Below, in pieces: positions 15,390 to 23,376 of a stretch of 64,000 nt of DNA (position 1 is its first letter; every line of letters starts with the position of its first letter). Made by a program: the position numbers and the translations under genes. Source of the stretch: CBDCVD01 sp965224015. GTDB lineage: Bacteria; Pseudomonadota; Alphaproteobacteria; Rhizobiales; CBDCVD01. Where the stretch lies: positions 2,914,001-2,978,000 of the forward strand of contig OZ245032.1 in the NCBI GenBank assembly GCA_965224015.1, written 5' to 3'. The notes under the pieces were generated by a model. It had not been told where the DNA came from, did not search any database, and saw only the letters and a list, made by a program, of their open reading frames with translations.

Positions 15390-15543
15390 GTCCAAGGCCT
15401 GATTTCGCCTTTCTCTTAATCCAGAACTCGGGTTCGTGTATCGTGCTGATAAGACAACGGTTTCAACCTGACCAACGATTACACGCAAAGCCCCTTAGTA
15501 TTGCACATCTGGAGGAAAATGTATAACGGCGCGATCACCAGTA

Positions 15544-16935
15544 TCAGTGGGGTTTAATCATTTTTTCCGGCCTCACGATTGTATCGAACTCTGCCTCGCT
15601 AACCAATCCCAGCCGTAGCGCCTCGTCCCTTAAAGTAGTGCCGTTCTTGTGGGCAAGCTTGGCGACCTTTGCCGCATTATCATAACCGATCTTGGGCGCC
15701 AGCGCCGTGACCAGCATGAGCGAACGGGCCATAAGGTCATCAATACGCGCCTCATCGGCTTTGATCCCGACTACGCATTTGTCCGCAAAACTGCGCGCCG
15801 CATCACCGAGGATGCGGATGGACTGCAACATGTTGTAGGCCAGCATTGGCTTGAAAACGTTGAGCTCGAAGTGTCCCTGACTTCCCGCCAGGGAGATCCC
15901 TGTATGATTGCCCATAACCTGGGCGCAGACCATGGTCAAAGCCTCGCATTGGGTAGGATTGACCTTCCCCGGCATGATCGAAGAGCCGGGCTCATTTTCA
16001 GGCAGGATCAACTCTCCCAGACCCGAACGCGGTCCGGAGGCGAGAAAGCGAATGTCATTGGCGATTTTGAAAAGAGCCGCGGCCACACTGTTCAGGGCAC
16101 CGTGTACGTAGACGTAAGCGTCATGGGCAGCCAGAGCCTCGAACTTATTGGGCGCCGTGATAAATGGCAAGCCGGTGACTGTTGCCACCCGCTCTGCAAA
16201 CAAACGATCAAACCCGGGCTTGGTGTTGAGGCCGGTGCCGACGGCGGTGCCCCCTTGCGCGAGGGGATAGAGATGTTTCACGTCCTGCTTGATGCGCAAA
16301 ATCCCCAGTTTAACCTGCCGCGTATACCCGGAAAACTCCTGTCCCAAGGTCAAAGGCGTGGCGTCCTGGGTGTGGGTGCGTCCGATCTTGATGATCTTGC
16401 CAAAGGCTTTGCTCTTTTGCGCCAAGGCGTCATGCAGGTGTTCAAGAGCCGGAATGAGGGTGTGGTTAATCTGCTCGGCCGCGGCAATATGCATGGCGGT
16501 GGGAAACGTATCGTTTGACGATTGGCTGCAATTGACATGATCATTGGGATGGACAGGCTGTTTGCTGCCCATGGTGCCTCCTAGCATTTCAATGGCGCGG
16601 TTGGCGATGACCTCATTGGCATTCATATTAGTCTGGGTACCCGAACCTGTTTGCCAGACAACAAGGGGGAAATGGCTGTTGTGCTTACCACCCATAACCT
16701 CCTTGGCAGCCTTGGCGATAACATTGGCAAGGCGGGGAGAAAGGGTTTTTTGCTGCTTGTTTGTCAATGCTGCGGCGTATTTAATAATCCCGAGAGCACG
16801 AATTAATGGCTCCGGCATGGTTTCGGTACCAATTTTGAAATTCAGCAAAGACCGCTGTGTTTGCGCGCCCCAGTATTTTTGTGCCGGGACTTTTATGGTT
16901 CCAAACGAATCCGTTTCGTTGCGCGTTGCGGCCAT
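15544..16935 (-). CDS. fumC: Class II fumarate hydratase
   Basis: A 463-residue protein, the usual size of class II fumarases. It catalyses fumarate/malate interconversion in the TCA cycle in the cytoplasm. Visible motifs: the N-terminal E-T-D-S-F-G segment, GSGTQTNMNANEVIANRA (substrate site B region), GRTHTQDATPLTLGQEF, and the superfamily signature GSSIMPGKVNPTQCE near residue 320. The open frame extends upstream to 17196, but that extension has the low-complexity composition of an overlap with the sspB 3' end in another frame. The ATG at 16935 gives the conserved start MAATRNETDSFG. The sspB-like gene lies upstream on the same strand, 61 bp away, so the two may be co-transcribed. Confidence 0.95.
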   Translation of the reverse strand: MAATRNETDSFGTIKVPAQKYWGAQTQRSLLNFKIGTETMPEPLIRALGIIKYAAALTNKQQKTLSPRLANVIAKAAKEVMGGKHNSHFPLVVWQTGSGTQTNMNANEVIANRAIEMLGGTMGSKQPVHPNDHVNCSQSSNDTFPTAMHIAAAEQINHTLIPALEHLHDALAQKSKAFGKIIKIGRTHTQDATPLTLGQEFSGYTRQVKLGILRIKQDVKHLYPLAQGGTAVGTGLNTKPGFDRLFAERVATVTGLPFITAPNKFEALAAHDAYVYVHGALNSVAAALFKIANDIRFLASGPRSGLGELILPENEPGSSIMPGKVNPTQCEALTMVCAQVMGNHTGISLAGSQGHFELNVFKPMLAYNMLQSIRILGDAARSFADKCVVGIKADEARIDDLMARSLMLVTALAPKIGYDNAAKVAKLAHKNGTTLRDEALRLGLVSEAEFDTIVRPEKMIKPH

Positions 16936-16996
16936 TTCGACCCCCTTTTGACTCGGTTGCTGATGCTCAAATAGACGGCAAGGGATGAACCCCGGT

Positions 16997-17614
16997 TTAT
17001 TTTTGCCGAAACGTGTCGATAGATATGACGTTTTCACCTGTGACGATTTGTGTGGGTTTTTTGGCTTTGGATTTTGTGCCCCTGGCGCTGGTTTTTTTCT
17101 TGGCAGCGGATTCATCCATGCTTTTTGCCGGTTCGTGCGGCTTGTCTTCGGGTTTGGATTCTGTGTTTTTGCCGGATGCACCTGGAAGCGTGGCAAGCGG
17201 CTCTCCGTCTGCTTTGCGCGCCTTGCTCAACGGTCGCTTTTGCGAACCCTCGGCTGCCTCAAGCGTCTCGAATTGCAGTCCGAACTGAACCGACGGGTCG
17301 TAAAACCCCTTTATGGCGTCAAACGGGACAACCAGTTTCTCCGGCACGCCATTAAACGCCAGGCCAATCTCAAAACGATCATCGTGAACCTCCAGGTCCC
17401 AAAACTGGTGTTGCAGGACGATGGTCATTTCGTTGGCATGCTGAGAACGCAACGTATCCGAGATACCCACACCGGAAGCGTTCAGGTCAAAGGTAATATA
17501 GAGATGATGTTCCCCAGGCAAACCGGACGTGGCGACTTCACTGATGACTGTCCGCACAACCCCGCGAAGGGCTTCTTGTGTCAAAATATCGTAACGAATG
17601 AGGTCCTGGACCAT
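16997..17614 (-). CDS. sspB: SspB-family ClpXP adaptor
   Basis: A 205-residue protein. Residues 1-125 show the alphaproteobacterial SspB fold pattern: DLIRYDILTQEALRGVVR helix, then LPGEHHLYITFDL, the LQHQFWDLEV strand and an FNGVPEKLVVPFDAIKGFYDPSV segment. The remainder is a long Lys/Ala/Pro/Ser-rich linker ending in TGENVISIDTFRQK, the conserved short tail that in this family docks on the ClpX zinc-binding domain. SspB tethers ssrA-tagged proteins to ClpXP; the tmRNA gene that makes the tag is also in this window (21302-21679). The start at 17614 (MVQDLIRYD) matches family N-termini better than the upstream ATG at 17668. Confidence 0.9.
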   Translation of the reverse strand: MVQDLIRYDILTQEALRGVVRTVISEVATSGLPGEHHLYITFDLNASGVGISDTLRSQHANEMTIVLQHQFWDLEVHDDRFEIGLAFNGVPEKLVVPFDAIKGFYDPSVQFGLQFETLEAAEGSQKRPLSKARKADGEPLATLPGASGKNTESKPEDKPHEPAKSMDESAAKKKTSARGTKSKAKKPTQIVTGENVISIDTFRQK

Positions 17615-17710
17615 AGTGCGGCCTTTTAAGCGAGCGTTCGACACATAGCGATTGCAAGAATCAATCACGTTGTGAATGGGTTACCCATTTAGATTAGTCC
17701 AAGGTTTTGT

Positions 17711-18307
17711 TTAATACAAGATCACCAGAGCCAGTGAAGCGACAATCATCAGAGCAATCAACATGTTGACAAGCCGAACCTTTTCCGGACTGTGCAAAAG
17801 CCTGCCAATCTGCTGTCCAAACAGGCACCAGGTTGAGCCGGAGATCGGTGAAATGGCCAGAAAGATGAGTGAAATGACCACAACATCGGCGATATAGCGC
17901 TCGGCCCGAGGATAGGTGGAAATAACACCCGTAATAATAAGCCAGGCCTTTGGGTTGATCCATTGGAACGCCGCCGCTTGCAAAAGCGTCATGGGGTGTG
18001 ACCGACCGCCGGTCGCCGGTGCCACCCGTTGTCCCACAAGCGTCCAGGCCAGGTACACGAAATAGCCGATAAAAATGATCTTCATGCCTGTTTGCAGGCC
18101 TGGCCAGCGGGCAAACAATTCGCCAAGGCCAAAACTGACCGCAACAAGCATTACAAAAAAACCAAAGCACACACCGGCGATATGGGGAATGGTTCTGCGA
18201 AACCCGAACGCGATCCCCGAAGTCATGAGCAGGACGTTATTGGGCCCAGGCGTGAACAGGGCTGCAATAGCAAACAGCAGCAAAGGCGAGACGAACTCCA
18301 ACATCAA
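17711..18307 (-). CDS. LysE/RhtB-family amino-acid exporter
   Basis: A 198-residue integral membrane protein with about six hydrophobic segments. The N-terminal PLLLFAIAALFTPGPNNVLLMTSG contains the TPGPNN signature of the LysE/RhtB superfamily. A further conserved IGYFVYLAWTLVG segment and WINPKAWLI (the (F/W)xNPKAW motif) are present. Proteins of this family export amino acids or their derivatives; the substrate cannot be read from sequence. The length is typical. It is transcribed in the same direction as sspB and fumC, but 97 bp separate it from sspB. Confidence 0.92.
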   Translation of the reverse strand: MMLEFVSPLLLFAIAALFTPGPNNVLLMTSGIAFGFRRTIPHIAGVCFGFFVMLVAVSFGLGELFARWPGLQTGMKIIFIGYFVYLAWTLVGQRVAPATGGRSHPMTLLQAAAFQWINPKAWLIITGVISTYPRAERYIADVVVISLIFLAISPISGSTWCLFGQQIGRLLHSPEKVRLVNMLIALMIVASLALVILY

Positions 18308-18340
18308 TAAATGCCCTCACTTCCTGAGCGCTGCGAGAGG

Positions 18341-18380
18341 GTTAGATCAGCATGCGTTTAATTGGATTTGTGGGCATTCC
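18341..18380. repeat. Degenerate MITE-A half
   Basis: gttagatcagcatgcgttta and then attggatttgtgggcattcc resemble the left half of the MITE-A interior. The same variant left part (gttagatcag) occurs at 37741. The right half is replaced by repeat C. Confidence 0.55.
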
Positions 18381-18382
18381 TT

Positions 18383-18480
18383 AACCCCAGTTCTGGGTAA
18401 GGGGCTTTTCCCACATTTTATCGGTTCATGTCTAAAGAAAGGCGTATCCAACCATTTATCTGATCATGAGCCCTAACCGG
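18383..18480. repeat. Repeat C copy 1
   Basis: About 98 bp matching 40115-40214 with scattered mismatches (shared blocks: ggggcttttcccac, ttatcggttcat, ccatttatctgatcat, gccctaaccgg). Its ends carry a weak inverted repeat (accccag and ctaaccgg type). No coding potential seen. Confidence 0.75.
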
Positions 18481-18678
18481 CGGCTGCTGTGTGTCAAGGG
18501 CTGCTCAAGCGCCGCCTCTGGCGGTTCTTGAACCCTTGACACACAGCAAAGCCGCCGGAGACAAGCAATGATCAGATAAATAGAAACGTCTATTTGCGAC
18601 CTGGCCAGCCCGCTCCCCCTCGCGGGCCACCCATAGGGTACCGCCCGTGCGGGTGGCCCGCGAGGGGGAGCGGGCTGG
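18479..18678. repeat. Two strong hairpins, second overlapping repeat D
   Basis: Hairpin 1 (18479-18556) pairs ggcggctgctgtgtgtcaag with its near-complement before gccgcc. Hairpin 2 has a perfect 28-bp stem (18605-18632 with 18651-18678) around an 18-base loop. Bases 18551-18633 form repeat D, which recurs at 44672-44754. Hairpin 2 could act as a transcription barrier between lysE and the IS1182 copy. Confidence 0.8.
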
Positions 18679-18780
18679 TGATGCCCGTTCATAGCGATGC
18701 CACTGTGCAAGGCCCCATTTTCGTCTTTCACTTGTCCGGAACCGGGGTTATTGTTGCAACTTAAACGCCCGATGCTCTAG

Positions 18781-20243
18781 CAGTGTGTCGGGTTTAAGGA
18801 GTTGTTTGTCCGTGTATCGGTCATGGATGTGTGTTGGCGAGCGCTTTGCTGAACCTGCCTTAGCCGCTCAGCATGTTGCTCACACGTTTGCAGTTGTACG
18901 CCAGCGCTACAAGACACCATTCCCGTGAAACCTTCTCAAGACCGCGAAGATGAAAATGCCTGAAACCAAGAACCGATTTGATGATGCCAAAAACAGGCTC
19001 AACACTGCTCTTTCGTCTTTTGTATTTGTCTTTTGCCTCCTGGGTTCGAAATGTCTCCAGCATCTTTAAGCGCCACGGCTCTCTAACACACGGCGGTGGC
19101 TTGCTGCGCACCTTCGGCGGTCGGAAATCATAAGGGCGTGCTACCTGTTGACCCGGTAACGCTATCAAAGGTTCAATTTTACGCACATCAAGCGCCTCAA
19201 TAACAGCCTCGCCAGCATAACCCGTATCCGCTATAAGCGTCTTGGGCTTGCCAACACGCGCGCACAAGTCATCAACAAAGGTAGCCAAATCCTGACGATC
19301 ATTCGTCGTGGCAAGAACTTGCGTACCCAAAACCAACTGGCTGCCATCCGCATCCACAAAAGCTTGCGCATTATAAGCCTGACGGTATTCGTGGCGCGAC
19401 GACCGGCGCATGATAGAACTGTCCGGATCGCTCAGATTGATCTGCTTCTTAGGAGAAGGCCGTGGTGCATCGCCCCCATCATCCGTATCCTGACCCTGAT
19501 CTTGATCTTGCCCATCCAAACACGCCGCCGCCTCAAGTTGTTCGGCTGCCGCGTCTAACTTCGCCTTTAACGTTTGCCGCCGCGCTATCTCGTCGGGGAG
19601 CGACAAACCATCATCCGTATCCTGTTCATCTGCCGCCTCGGCTCTATCCATCAACGCCGCAATGTCCTCTGCAAGCTTGGCCCGTAACACCTGGATACGA
19701 TCATAACGTAACGATTTGATCTTCGAAGCATTCGCATCAATCTGCGTGCCGTCGAGGGCGACCGTGCCCACCTTTAAAAGACCCATCTGTTTGGCTAGCA
19801 ACAAGATATGCGCAAACGCCGTCTCAAAGGCAGGACCGTTGTCACGCCGGAACTTGGCGATCGTGTCATGATCCGGATGGCTGTTGGCGGCGATAAAGCG
19901 GACAGAAACATTGCGATACGTGGCCTGCTCTATCTTGCGCGAGGAAAAAATACCACTGGCGTAACAATAAACCAACAGGGCCAACATCATGCGCGGATGA
20001 TATTGTGCTTTTCCTGAGCCGGTGCGGCTGACGTGAAAGGTGCGCATATCTATGCGTTCGGCGGCTTCCACGATAAAATGGGCCAAGTCGTCATCTGCCA
20101 CCCAGTCTTTGAGATCAGGAGGCAAAAGCAACCGCTGAGAGCGGTCATAATTGCGAAAATTTTTCATACCAATGGGTAGCACAAATGCAAAAAAGCCTGT
20201 ATGCAAATTTAATAAATAATCACAGCCCAAATCCGACACACTG
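18781..20243 (-). mobile_element. IS1182-family element, copy 1 (intact)
   Basis: 1463 bp bounded by inverted repeats CAGTGTGTCGG. Left flank is CTAG (18777-18780). The right CTAG is now split by the IS630 element (C 20244, TA, then TA G ending 21295). A single intact transposase gene lies inside. It is nearly identical to the copy at 25829-27284. Confidence 0.93.
18860..20167 (-). CDS. IS1182-family transposase, intact
   Basis: A 435-residue DDE transposase. The N-terminal MKNFRNYDRSQRLLLPPDLK and DWVADDDLAHFI, HPDHDTIAKFRRDN, the first catalytic Asp in VALDGTQIDANAS, ADTGYAGEAVIEAL (second Asp region) and RRKSSVEPVFGIIKSVLGFR (Glu region) follow the family order. A Gln/Asp-rich spacer (DGQDQDQGQDTDDGGDA) lies in the middle. 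The open frame extends upstream from a GTG inside the inverted repeat; the ATG at 20167 gives the family-typical N-terminus. It catalyses movement of the surrounding element and presumably also acts on the frameshifted copy in trans. Confidence 0.93.
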   Translation of the reverse strand: MKNFRNYDRSQRLLLPPDLKDWVADDDLAHFIVEAAERIDMRTFHVSRTGSGKAQYHPRMMLALLVYCYASGIFSSRKIEQATYRNVSVRFIAANSHPDHDTIAKFRRDNGPAFETAFAHILLLAKQMGLLKVGTVALDGTQIDANASKIKSLRYDRIQVLRAKLAEDIAALMDRAEAADEQDTDDGLSLPDEIARRQTLKAKLDAAAEQLEAAACLDGQDQDQGQDTDDGGDAPRPSPKKQINLSDPDSSIMRRSSRHEYRQAYNAQAFVDADGSQLVLGTQVLATTNDRQDLATFVDDLCARVGKPKTLIADTGYAGEAVIEALDVRKIEPLIALPGQQVARPYDFRPPKVRSKPPPCVREPWRLKMLETFRTQEAKDKYKRRKSSVEPVFGIIKSVLGFRHFHLRGLEKVSREWCLVALAYNCKRVSNMLSG

Positions 20244-20246
20244 CTA

Positions 20247-21292
20247 GAGCATTTCCGGCGAAATTGGAATCGAATGGTGGTTTACAGATTTGGCTTTTTC
20301 TGATTCAAGGTATCAGGAGGATTTATCATGACTTTATCTGTGGATTTACGACTTCGTATTGTCGATCTGGTTGCGTCGGGTGTTTCTCGTCGCCAAGCGG
20401 CGCGGCACTTTAAGGTGAGTGCCAGTTCGGCCATTCGGTTTGTCAAACAAAAAGACGAACTTGGTCATGTTGATGTGAAAGTGCGCAAAAAGCGCAAGTC
20501 CAAGCTCGATCCTTACCGGATTGATATCCTTGACTGGATCGCAGAACAGCCGGATTTGACCCTGGCCGAATTATGCGCTCGTCTGGTTGAAATCCATGAT
20601 CTGCGTGTTGGGCGTTCGACACTGGATGACTGGCTGCGAACCAATCAGATCACCTATAAAAAAAACGGCTCACGCCAGTGAGCAGGGTCGGGTAGACGTG
20701 CAGGCCAAACGCCGCCGCTGGCGCAAACGTCAAGATTGGTTAAACCAACATCTACACCTGTTGGATCAGATCGTTTTCATTGACGAAACCGGACTGAACA
20801 CAAAGATGGCCAGACCACGCGGACGTTGTACAAAGGGCCAGCGCCTGGTGGCCCCAATCCCCCATGGGCACTGGAAAACAATGACATTCATTGGTGGCCT
20901 GCGTCATGATGGCATGGTAGCGCCGTGGGTATTGGATGGTCCGATGGATGGTCCAGCCTTTACCACTTACATCAAAACCCAATTGGCACCGACCCTCAAA
21001 GAGGGGGACGTTGTTGTTCTTGACAACCTGCCTGCCCACAAAGTCGCGGCGGCGCGAGCGGCCATTCGCGAACGGGGCGCATGGCTTTTGTTTTTGCCAC
21101 CTTATTCTCCAGATCTGAACCCGATTGAGATGGCCTTTTCAAAACTGAAGGCCCATATGAAGCGATTGGCGCTGAGAAGCGTCGAGGATTTATGGAAAGG
21201 CGTTGGCAAAATCCTAAAACTATTCTCACAAGAAGAATGCGCGAACTTTTTCAAAGCCGCCGGATACGGATCATAATAAACCGGAAATGCTC
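20247..21292 (+). mobile_element. IS630-family element nested in the IS1182 target duplication
   Basis: 1046 bp with terminal repeats GAGCATTTCCGG / CCGGAAATGCTC and TA on both sides (20245-20246 and 21293-21294), the TA duplication typical of IS630. Outside the TA are C and G, so the original site was CTAG, namely the right-hand duplication of IS1182 copy 1. It therefore arrived after IS1182. Confidence 0.92.
20328..21276 (+). CDS. IS630-family transposase in two frames (orfA 20328-20681, orfB to 21276)
   Basis: OrfA (117 aa) carries the helix-turn-helix region (RLRIVDLVASGVSRRQAARH, then FKVSASSAIRFVKQ) and the RSTLDDWLRTNQITYKK block. OrfB carries the DDE core: VFIDETGLNTKMARPRGR, DNLPAHKVAAARAA and LPPYSPDLNPIEMAFSKLK. 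The homologous reading switches from orfA to orfB at a run of eight A (tat followed by A8 then cgg), requiring a +1 (or -2) shift there. Several IS630 elements are known to make transposase by frameshifting at A-rich sites; alternatively a single-A indel has broken the gene. A strong RBS (aggagg, 20315-20320) precedes orfA. The element lies directly beside the ssrA terminator. Confidence 0.85.
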
Positions 21293-21301
21293 TAGCCTGG
21301 C

Positions 21302-21329
21302 AAAAAGGGCCCCCGAAGAGGCCCTTTTC
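21302..21329 (-). terminator. Rho-independent terminator of ssrA
   Basis: The arms aaaagggcc (21303-21311) and ggccctttt (21320-21328) form a perfect 9-bp stem around an 8-base loop. On the minus strand the stem is followed by a T-run, so it ends the ssrA transcript just before the IS630 element. Confidence 0.85.
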
Positions 21330-21679
21330 GGAAGCTTCTGTTGCCAGGTGCTCCAAACCCCGCCTGACCCGTGCAAGGGTCAGGAGTATAATTCGAGGTG
21401 CCGCGCCTTAAGCAGCGAGGCGAGCCTCTGCGTAGTTGTCATTTGCAACTATCAAATTGGCCCGATAACGGTGGGTACCATGCCGAACGAAAACACGCTC
21501 TTTACACCTTCGTCGATCCTATTTCGCCCCCATCACAGATTGCCTGGCTTATCGGCATCGACAAGCCTCATGTCAAACAACAGGAAGCAACCCATGGTGG
21601 AGGCGCCGGGTACCGCCCCCGGGTCCGAACGGCTTATTGCAACGGTCATTTATCGTCATAGCCGGCAAGCCGGCCTCTG
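21302..21679 (-). ncRNA. ssrA: Two-piece (circularly permuted) tmRNA
   Basis: On the minus strand the order is: acceptor piece (about 21679-21595) ending ...GGCGCCTCCACCA with CCA at 21597-21595; an intervening loop; then the coding piece starting GGGGGCGAAATAGGATCGACG at 21531, the tRNA-like 5' end. The tag reading frame is GCA AAT GAC AAC TAC GCA ... GCT GCT TAA at 21446-21408, encoding ANDNYAEARLAA. This is of the alphaproteobacterial ANDN...AA type and, from memory, is the tag known in rhizobia. Downstream are a GACCCTTGCACGGGTC stem and a terminator. Acceptor-first order is the hallmark of alphaproteobacterial permuted tmRNA, where the loop is cut out. tmRNA rescues stalled ribosomes and tags proteins for ClpXP, with SspB (encoded at 16997-17614) as adaptor. 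Exact processed ends are inferred. Confidence 0.92.
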
Positions 21680-21685
21680 TACTAT

Positions 21686-21714
21686 AACATAAGCATCATG
21701 ATCGCGCCAGACAA
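21686..21714 (-). promoter_or_regulatory. Sigma-70-like promoter of ssrA
   Basis: On the minus strand: TTGTCT (21714-21709), 17-bp spacer, TATGTT (21691-21686). Transcription would start near 21679, just before the acceptor piece of the tmRNA. Confidence 0.65.
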
Positions 21715-21899
21715 TAGAATCTGTCCCGGTTCGAGATCTCTTCGCATTTGTCTGAAAGCCACCCGCAACCCCACCGGAAAGCAGAGGCGCTTCAAGGTCC
21801 GAACGGCAAAGCGGGCGAAGTGACGAAGCGACGACTTCAGCCTTAAGCAGACGAGAGTCGTCAAGAGGCTGCCCTCGCTCGACCCGCTCTAGGCCTGGC

Positions 21900-22328
21900 T
21901 TAGCGCTTTTTCTTGCGCTTGCGCTTTTGTCCCAGACCCATTTTTTTGGCAAGGGCCGAACGGGCCTTGGCATAACTTGGTGCCACCATCGGGTAGTCGG
22001 GCGCCAGCCCCCATTTTTCCCGATACTCTTCGGGGGACAGATTATAGTGGGTGCGTAAATGTCTCTTGAGAGACTTGAACTTCTGACCGTCTTCCAGACA
22101 GATAATGTAGTCCTTGAGAACGGACTTGCTTTTTGCCACGGCCGGCTTGAGAGGTTCCGGTTTGACCGGTTGCGACTCACGCTCAACAACAACCAGCGTT
22201 TCGTGAATCTGGCTGATAAGTCCAGGCAAATCGGAAACGGCCACAGCGTTATTACTGACATAGGCCGAAACGATGTCGGCGGTGAGTTCGATCATCACCT
22301 CATCAGATTTTGTCGAAGTATCTTGCAT
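21900..22328 (-). CDS. MucR/Ros-family zinc-finger transcriptional regulator
   Basis: A 142-residue protein. The N-terminal half (ELTADIVSAYVSNNAVAVSD, then LPGLISQIHETL) is the oligomerisation region of MucR proteins. The C-terminal half has the Ros/MucR prokaryotic zinc finger (YIICLEDGQKFKSLKRHLRT, then HYNLSPEEYREKWGL), with one Cys and His ligands visible in the C-x-x-D/E...H-x-x-x-H arrangement, and the YPMVAPSYAKARSALAKKMG block. The tail is very basic (KRKRKKKR). MucR proteins are H-NS-like global silencers of virulence, exopolysaccharide and cell-cycle genes in alphaproteobacteria. The ATG at 22328 is preceded by gagga at good spacing and preferred over 22352. The gene lies upstream of ssrA on the same strand. 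Confidence 0.93.
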   Translation of the reverse strand: MQDTSTKSDEVMIELTADIVSAYVSNNAVAVSDLPGLISQIHETLVVVERESQPVKPEPLKPAVAKSKSVLKDYIICLEDGQKFKSLKRHLRTHYNLSPEEYREKWGLAPDYPMVAPSYAKARSALAKKMGLGQKRKRKKKR

Positions 22329-22640
22329 ATGTTCCTCGTAATTTTCCCTCAAAACACTCCCTCGGGGTGTTGGTTATGTGATGCCGCGTCCTGACATTCA
22401 GATGTACCAGCGGGGATTTCCAGCCAGTTGTCTCTGATAATCCTGACGGGTCTGCCGCATCTGCTGCATCGGCAACGCAACCTCCACGGGTTTAAAACCC
22501 CTTAACCATTTTGGCCAGGCTTTGCAAGCATAGCCGTTTGTGCCACGCCTCAACGGCCATGCCTCTTGTGGCTCAAGCAACAATGTAGAATTGTCGGTTG
22601 ACCCCAACGCAACCAAGAAAGCCGCTCATTCAAAACCTCA

Positions 22641-22739
22641 AACCAACGGCATTGGCTTCATATACACGCCGACTGGTGTACGACCTTGATAACGCACCGC
22701 TTTGCCGCTAACGCGAGCCCTTGTCAAGGACCCTTGGTA
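22641..22739. mobile_element. MITE-B copy 2
   Basis: 99 bp matching the copies at 15023 and 30770 (cattggcttcatatacacgc, cttgataacgca, cccttggta end). Flanking trinucleotides are TCA and TTA, so the TNA duplication is imperfect. Confidence 0.75.
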
Positions 22740-23222
22740 TTATCGCCTTCACAACGCAGCCGACAACATACACAGAGCGACATCACACCAAGCTCCGACC
22801 TTCGTACCAACAAAGCCGAATCCTCATTCCTGAACAACGTATATGAAAAAGAAGCACGAGGGTAGTGTTTTTCTAGCTCCAAGTAACGCTTTTTCTTGTT
22901 TAAGGGAAACTATTCAACATTTTTAAAAAAAAAGCAACCGCAAATGAACAGCTTTGTTTGATTTATTGTATATCTTAGGCCATTGGGCAAACGCACCCCA
23001 GGGTCTTCGATTATCCCACCATGAGGGTAGAGCCTGTTAAAGCGAGGCTTTTTGAGCCAATCTTTATGCCGGCTTGCTTGTTCTAACGGCACCAGATGCA
23101 TCTTTCATGAGGTGAGCTTCTCTATGAACGGGAATCTAACTGCCCGCTCCCCTTTATCGCTTTCAGGGCTTGGGCCACACCCAGGGTACTCTCTCATGGG
23201 TGGCCTAGGCCGGGGGAGCGGG

Positions 23223-23359
23223 CTATAGCAAAATGCGTTTAGTTGGAATCATGGGTATTCCGTATTTTTTCGCATTTTGCTATAGATTTAGAGGGCGATC
23301 AGCTTTATGGGTTTCGCTTTACTCCTGGCAAAATGGATACGGCGAAACGCCTGCTCTAG
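23223..23359. repeat. MITE-A copy 3 with 3' extension (repeat E)
   Basis: Bases 23223-23285 are a MITE-A copy. The following segment to the CTAG at 23356-23359 (gagggcgatcagctttatgg, gtttcgctt, ggcaaaatgg) is shared with 25752-25828. The repeat ends 17 bp before the start of betC and therefore forms its upstream region. Confidence 0.8.
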
Positions 23360-23376
23360 CTAAAATTGGAGTTCAA

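Larger units (their letters stand above)
14257..15543. other. IS graveyard between the TPS operon and fumC
   Basis: No intact gene. The stretch holds an IS5-type remnant on the minus strand (14387-14696), MITE-A copies (14703-14768 and 15325-15389), a second IS5-type remnant on the plus strand (about 14930-15311) split by a MITE-B copy, and a partial MITE-B-like tail (15433-15502). The bases 14300-14380 contain a short open frame ending KSLF-stop that I do not recognise. Confidence 0.8.
22329..23376. other. Gene-poor region upstream of mucR and betC
   Basis: No gene I can support. It contains a MITE-B copy (22641-22739), a GC-rich inverted repeat (about 23151-23221, arms cccgctcccc and ggggagcggg) and a MITE-A copy extended into repeat E (23223-23359). 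Two short minus-strand open frames (22398-22616, 72 aa; 22910-23101, 63 aa) have no recognisable similarity; the second ends in a poly-Lys/Phe-rich low-complexity stretch. Confidence 0.6.

Noticed and set aside
16936..17196. N-terminal extension of fumarase
   Set aside because: The extension is the out-of-frame 3' part of sspB; class II fumarases start near MAATRNETDSFG.
19319..19719. Plus-strand ORFs within the IS1182 element
   Set aside because: They are antisense to the transposase and recur identically in the inverted copy at 26361-26746, as expected for shadows.
21192..21692. Plus-strand ORF containing MVEAPGTAPGSER
   Set aside because: It is the antisense reading of the tmRNA acceptor piece, a well known spurious call.
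21656..22261. Minus-strand ORF of 201 aa overlapping mucR and the tmRNA promoter
   Set aside because: It overlaps the tmRNA acceptor piece and promoter at one end and mucR in another frame at the other; composition is non-coding.
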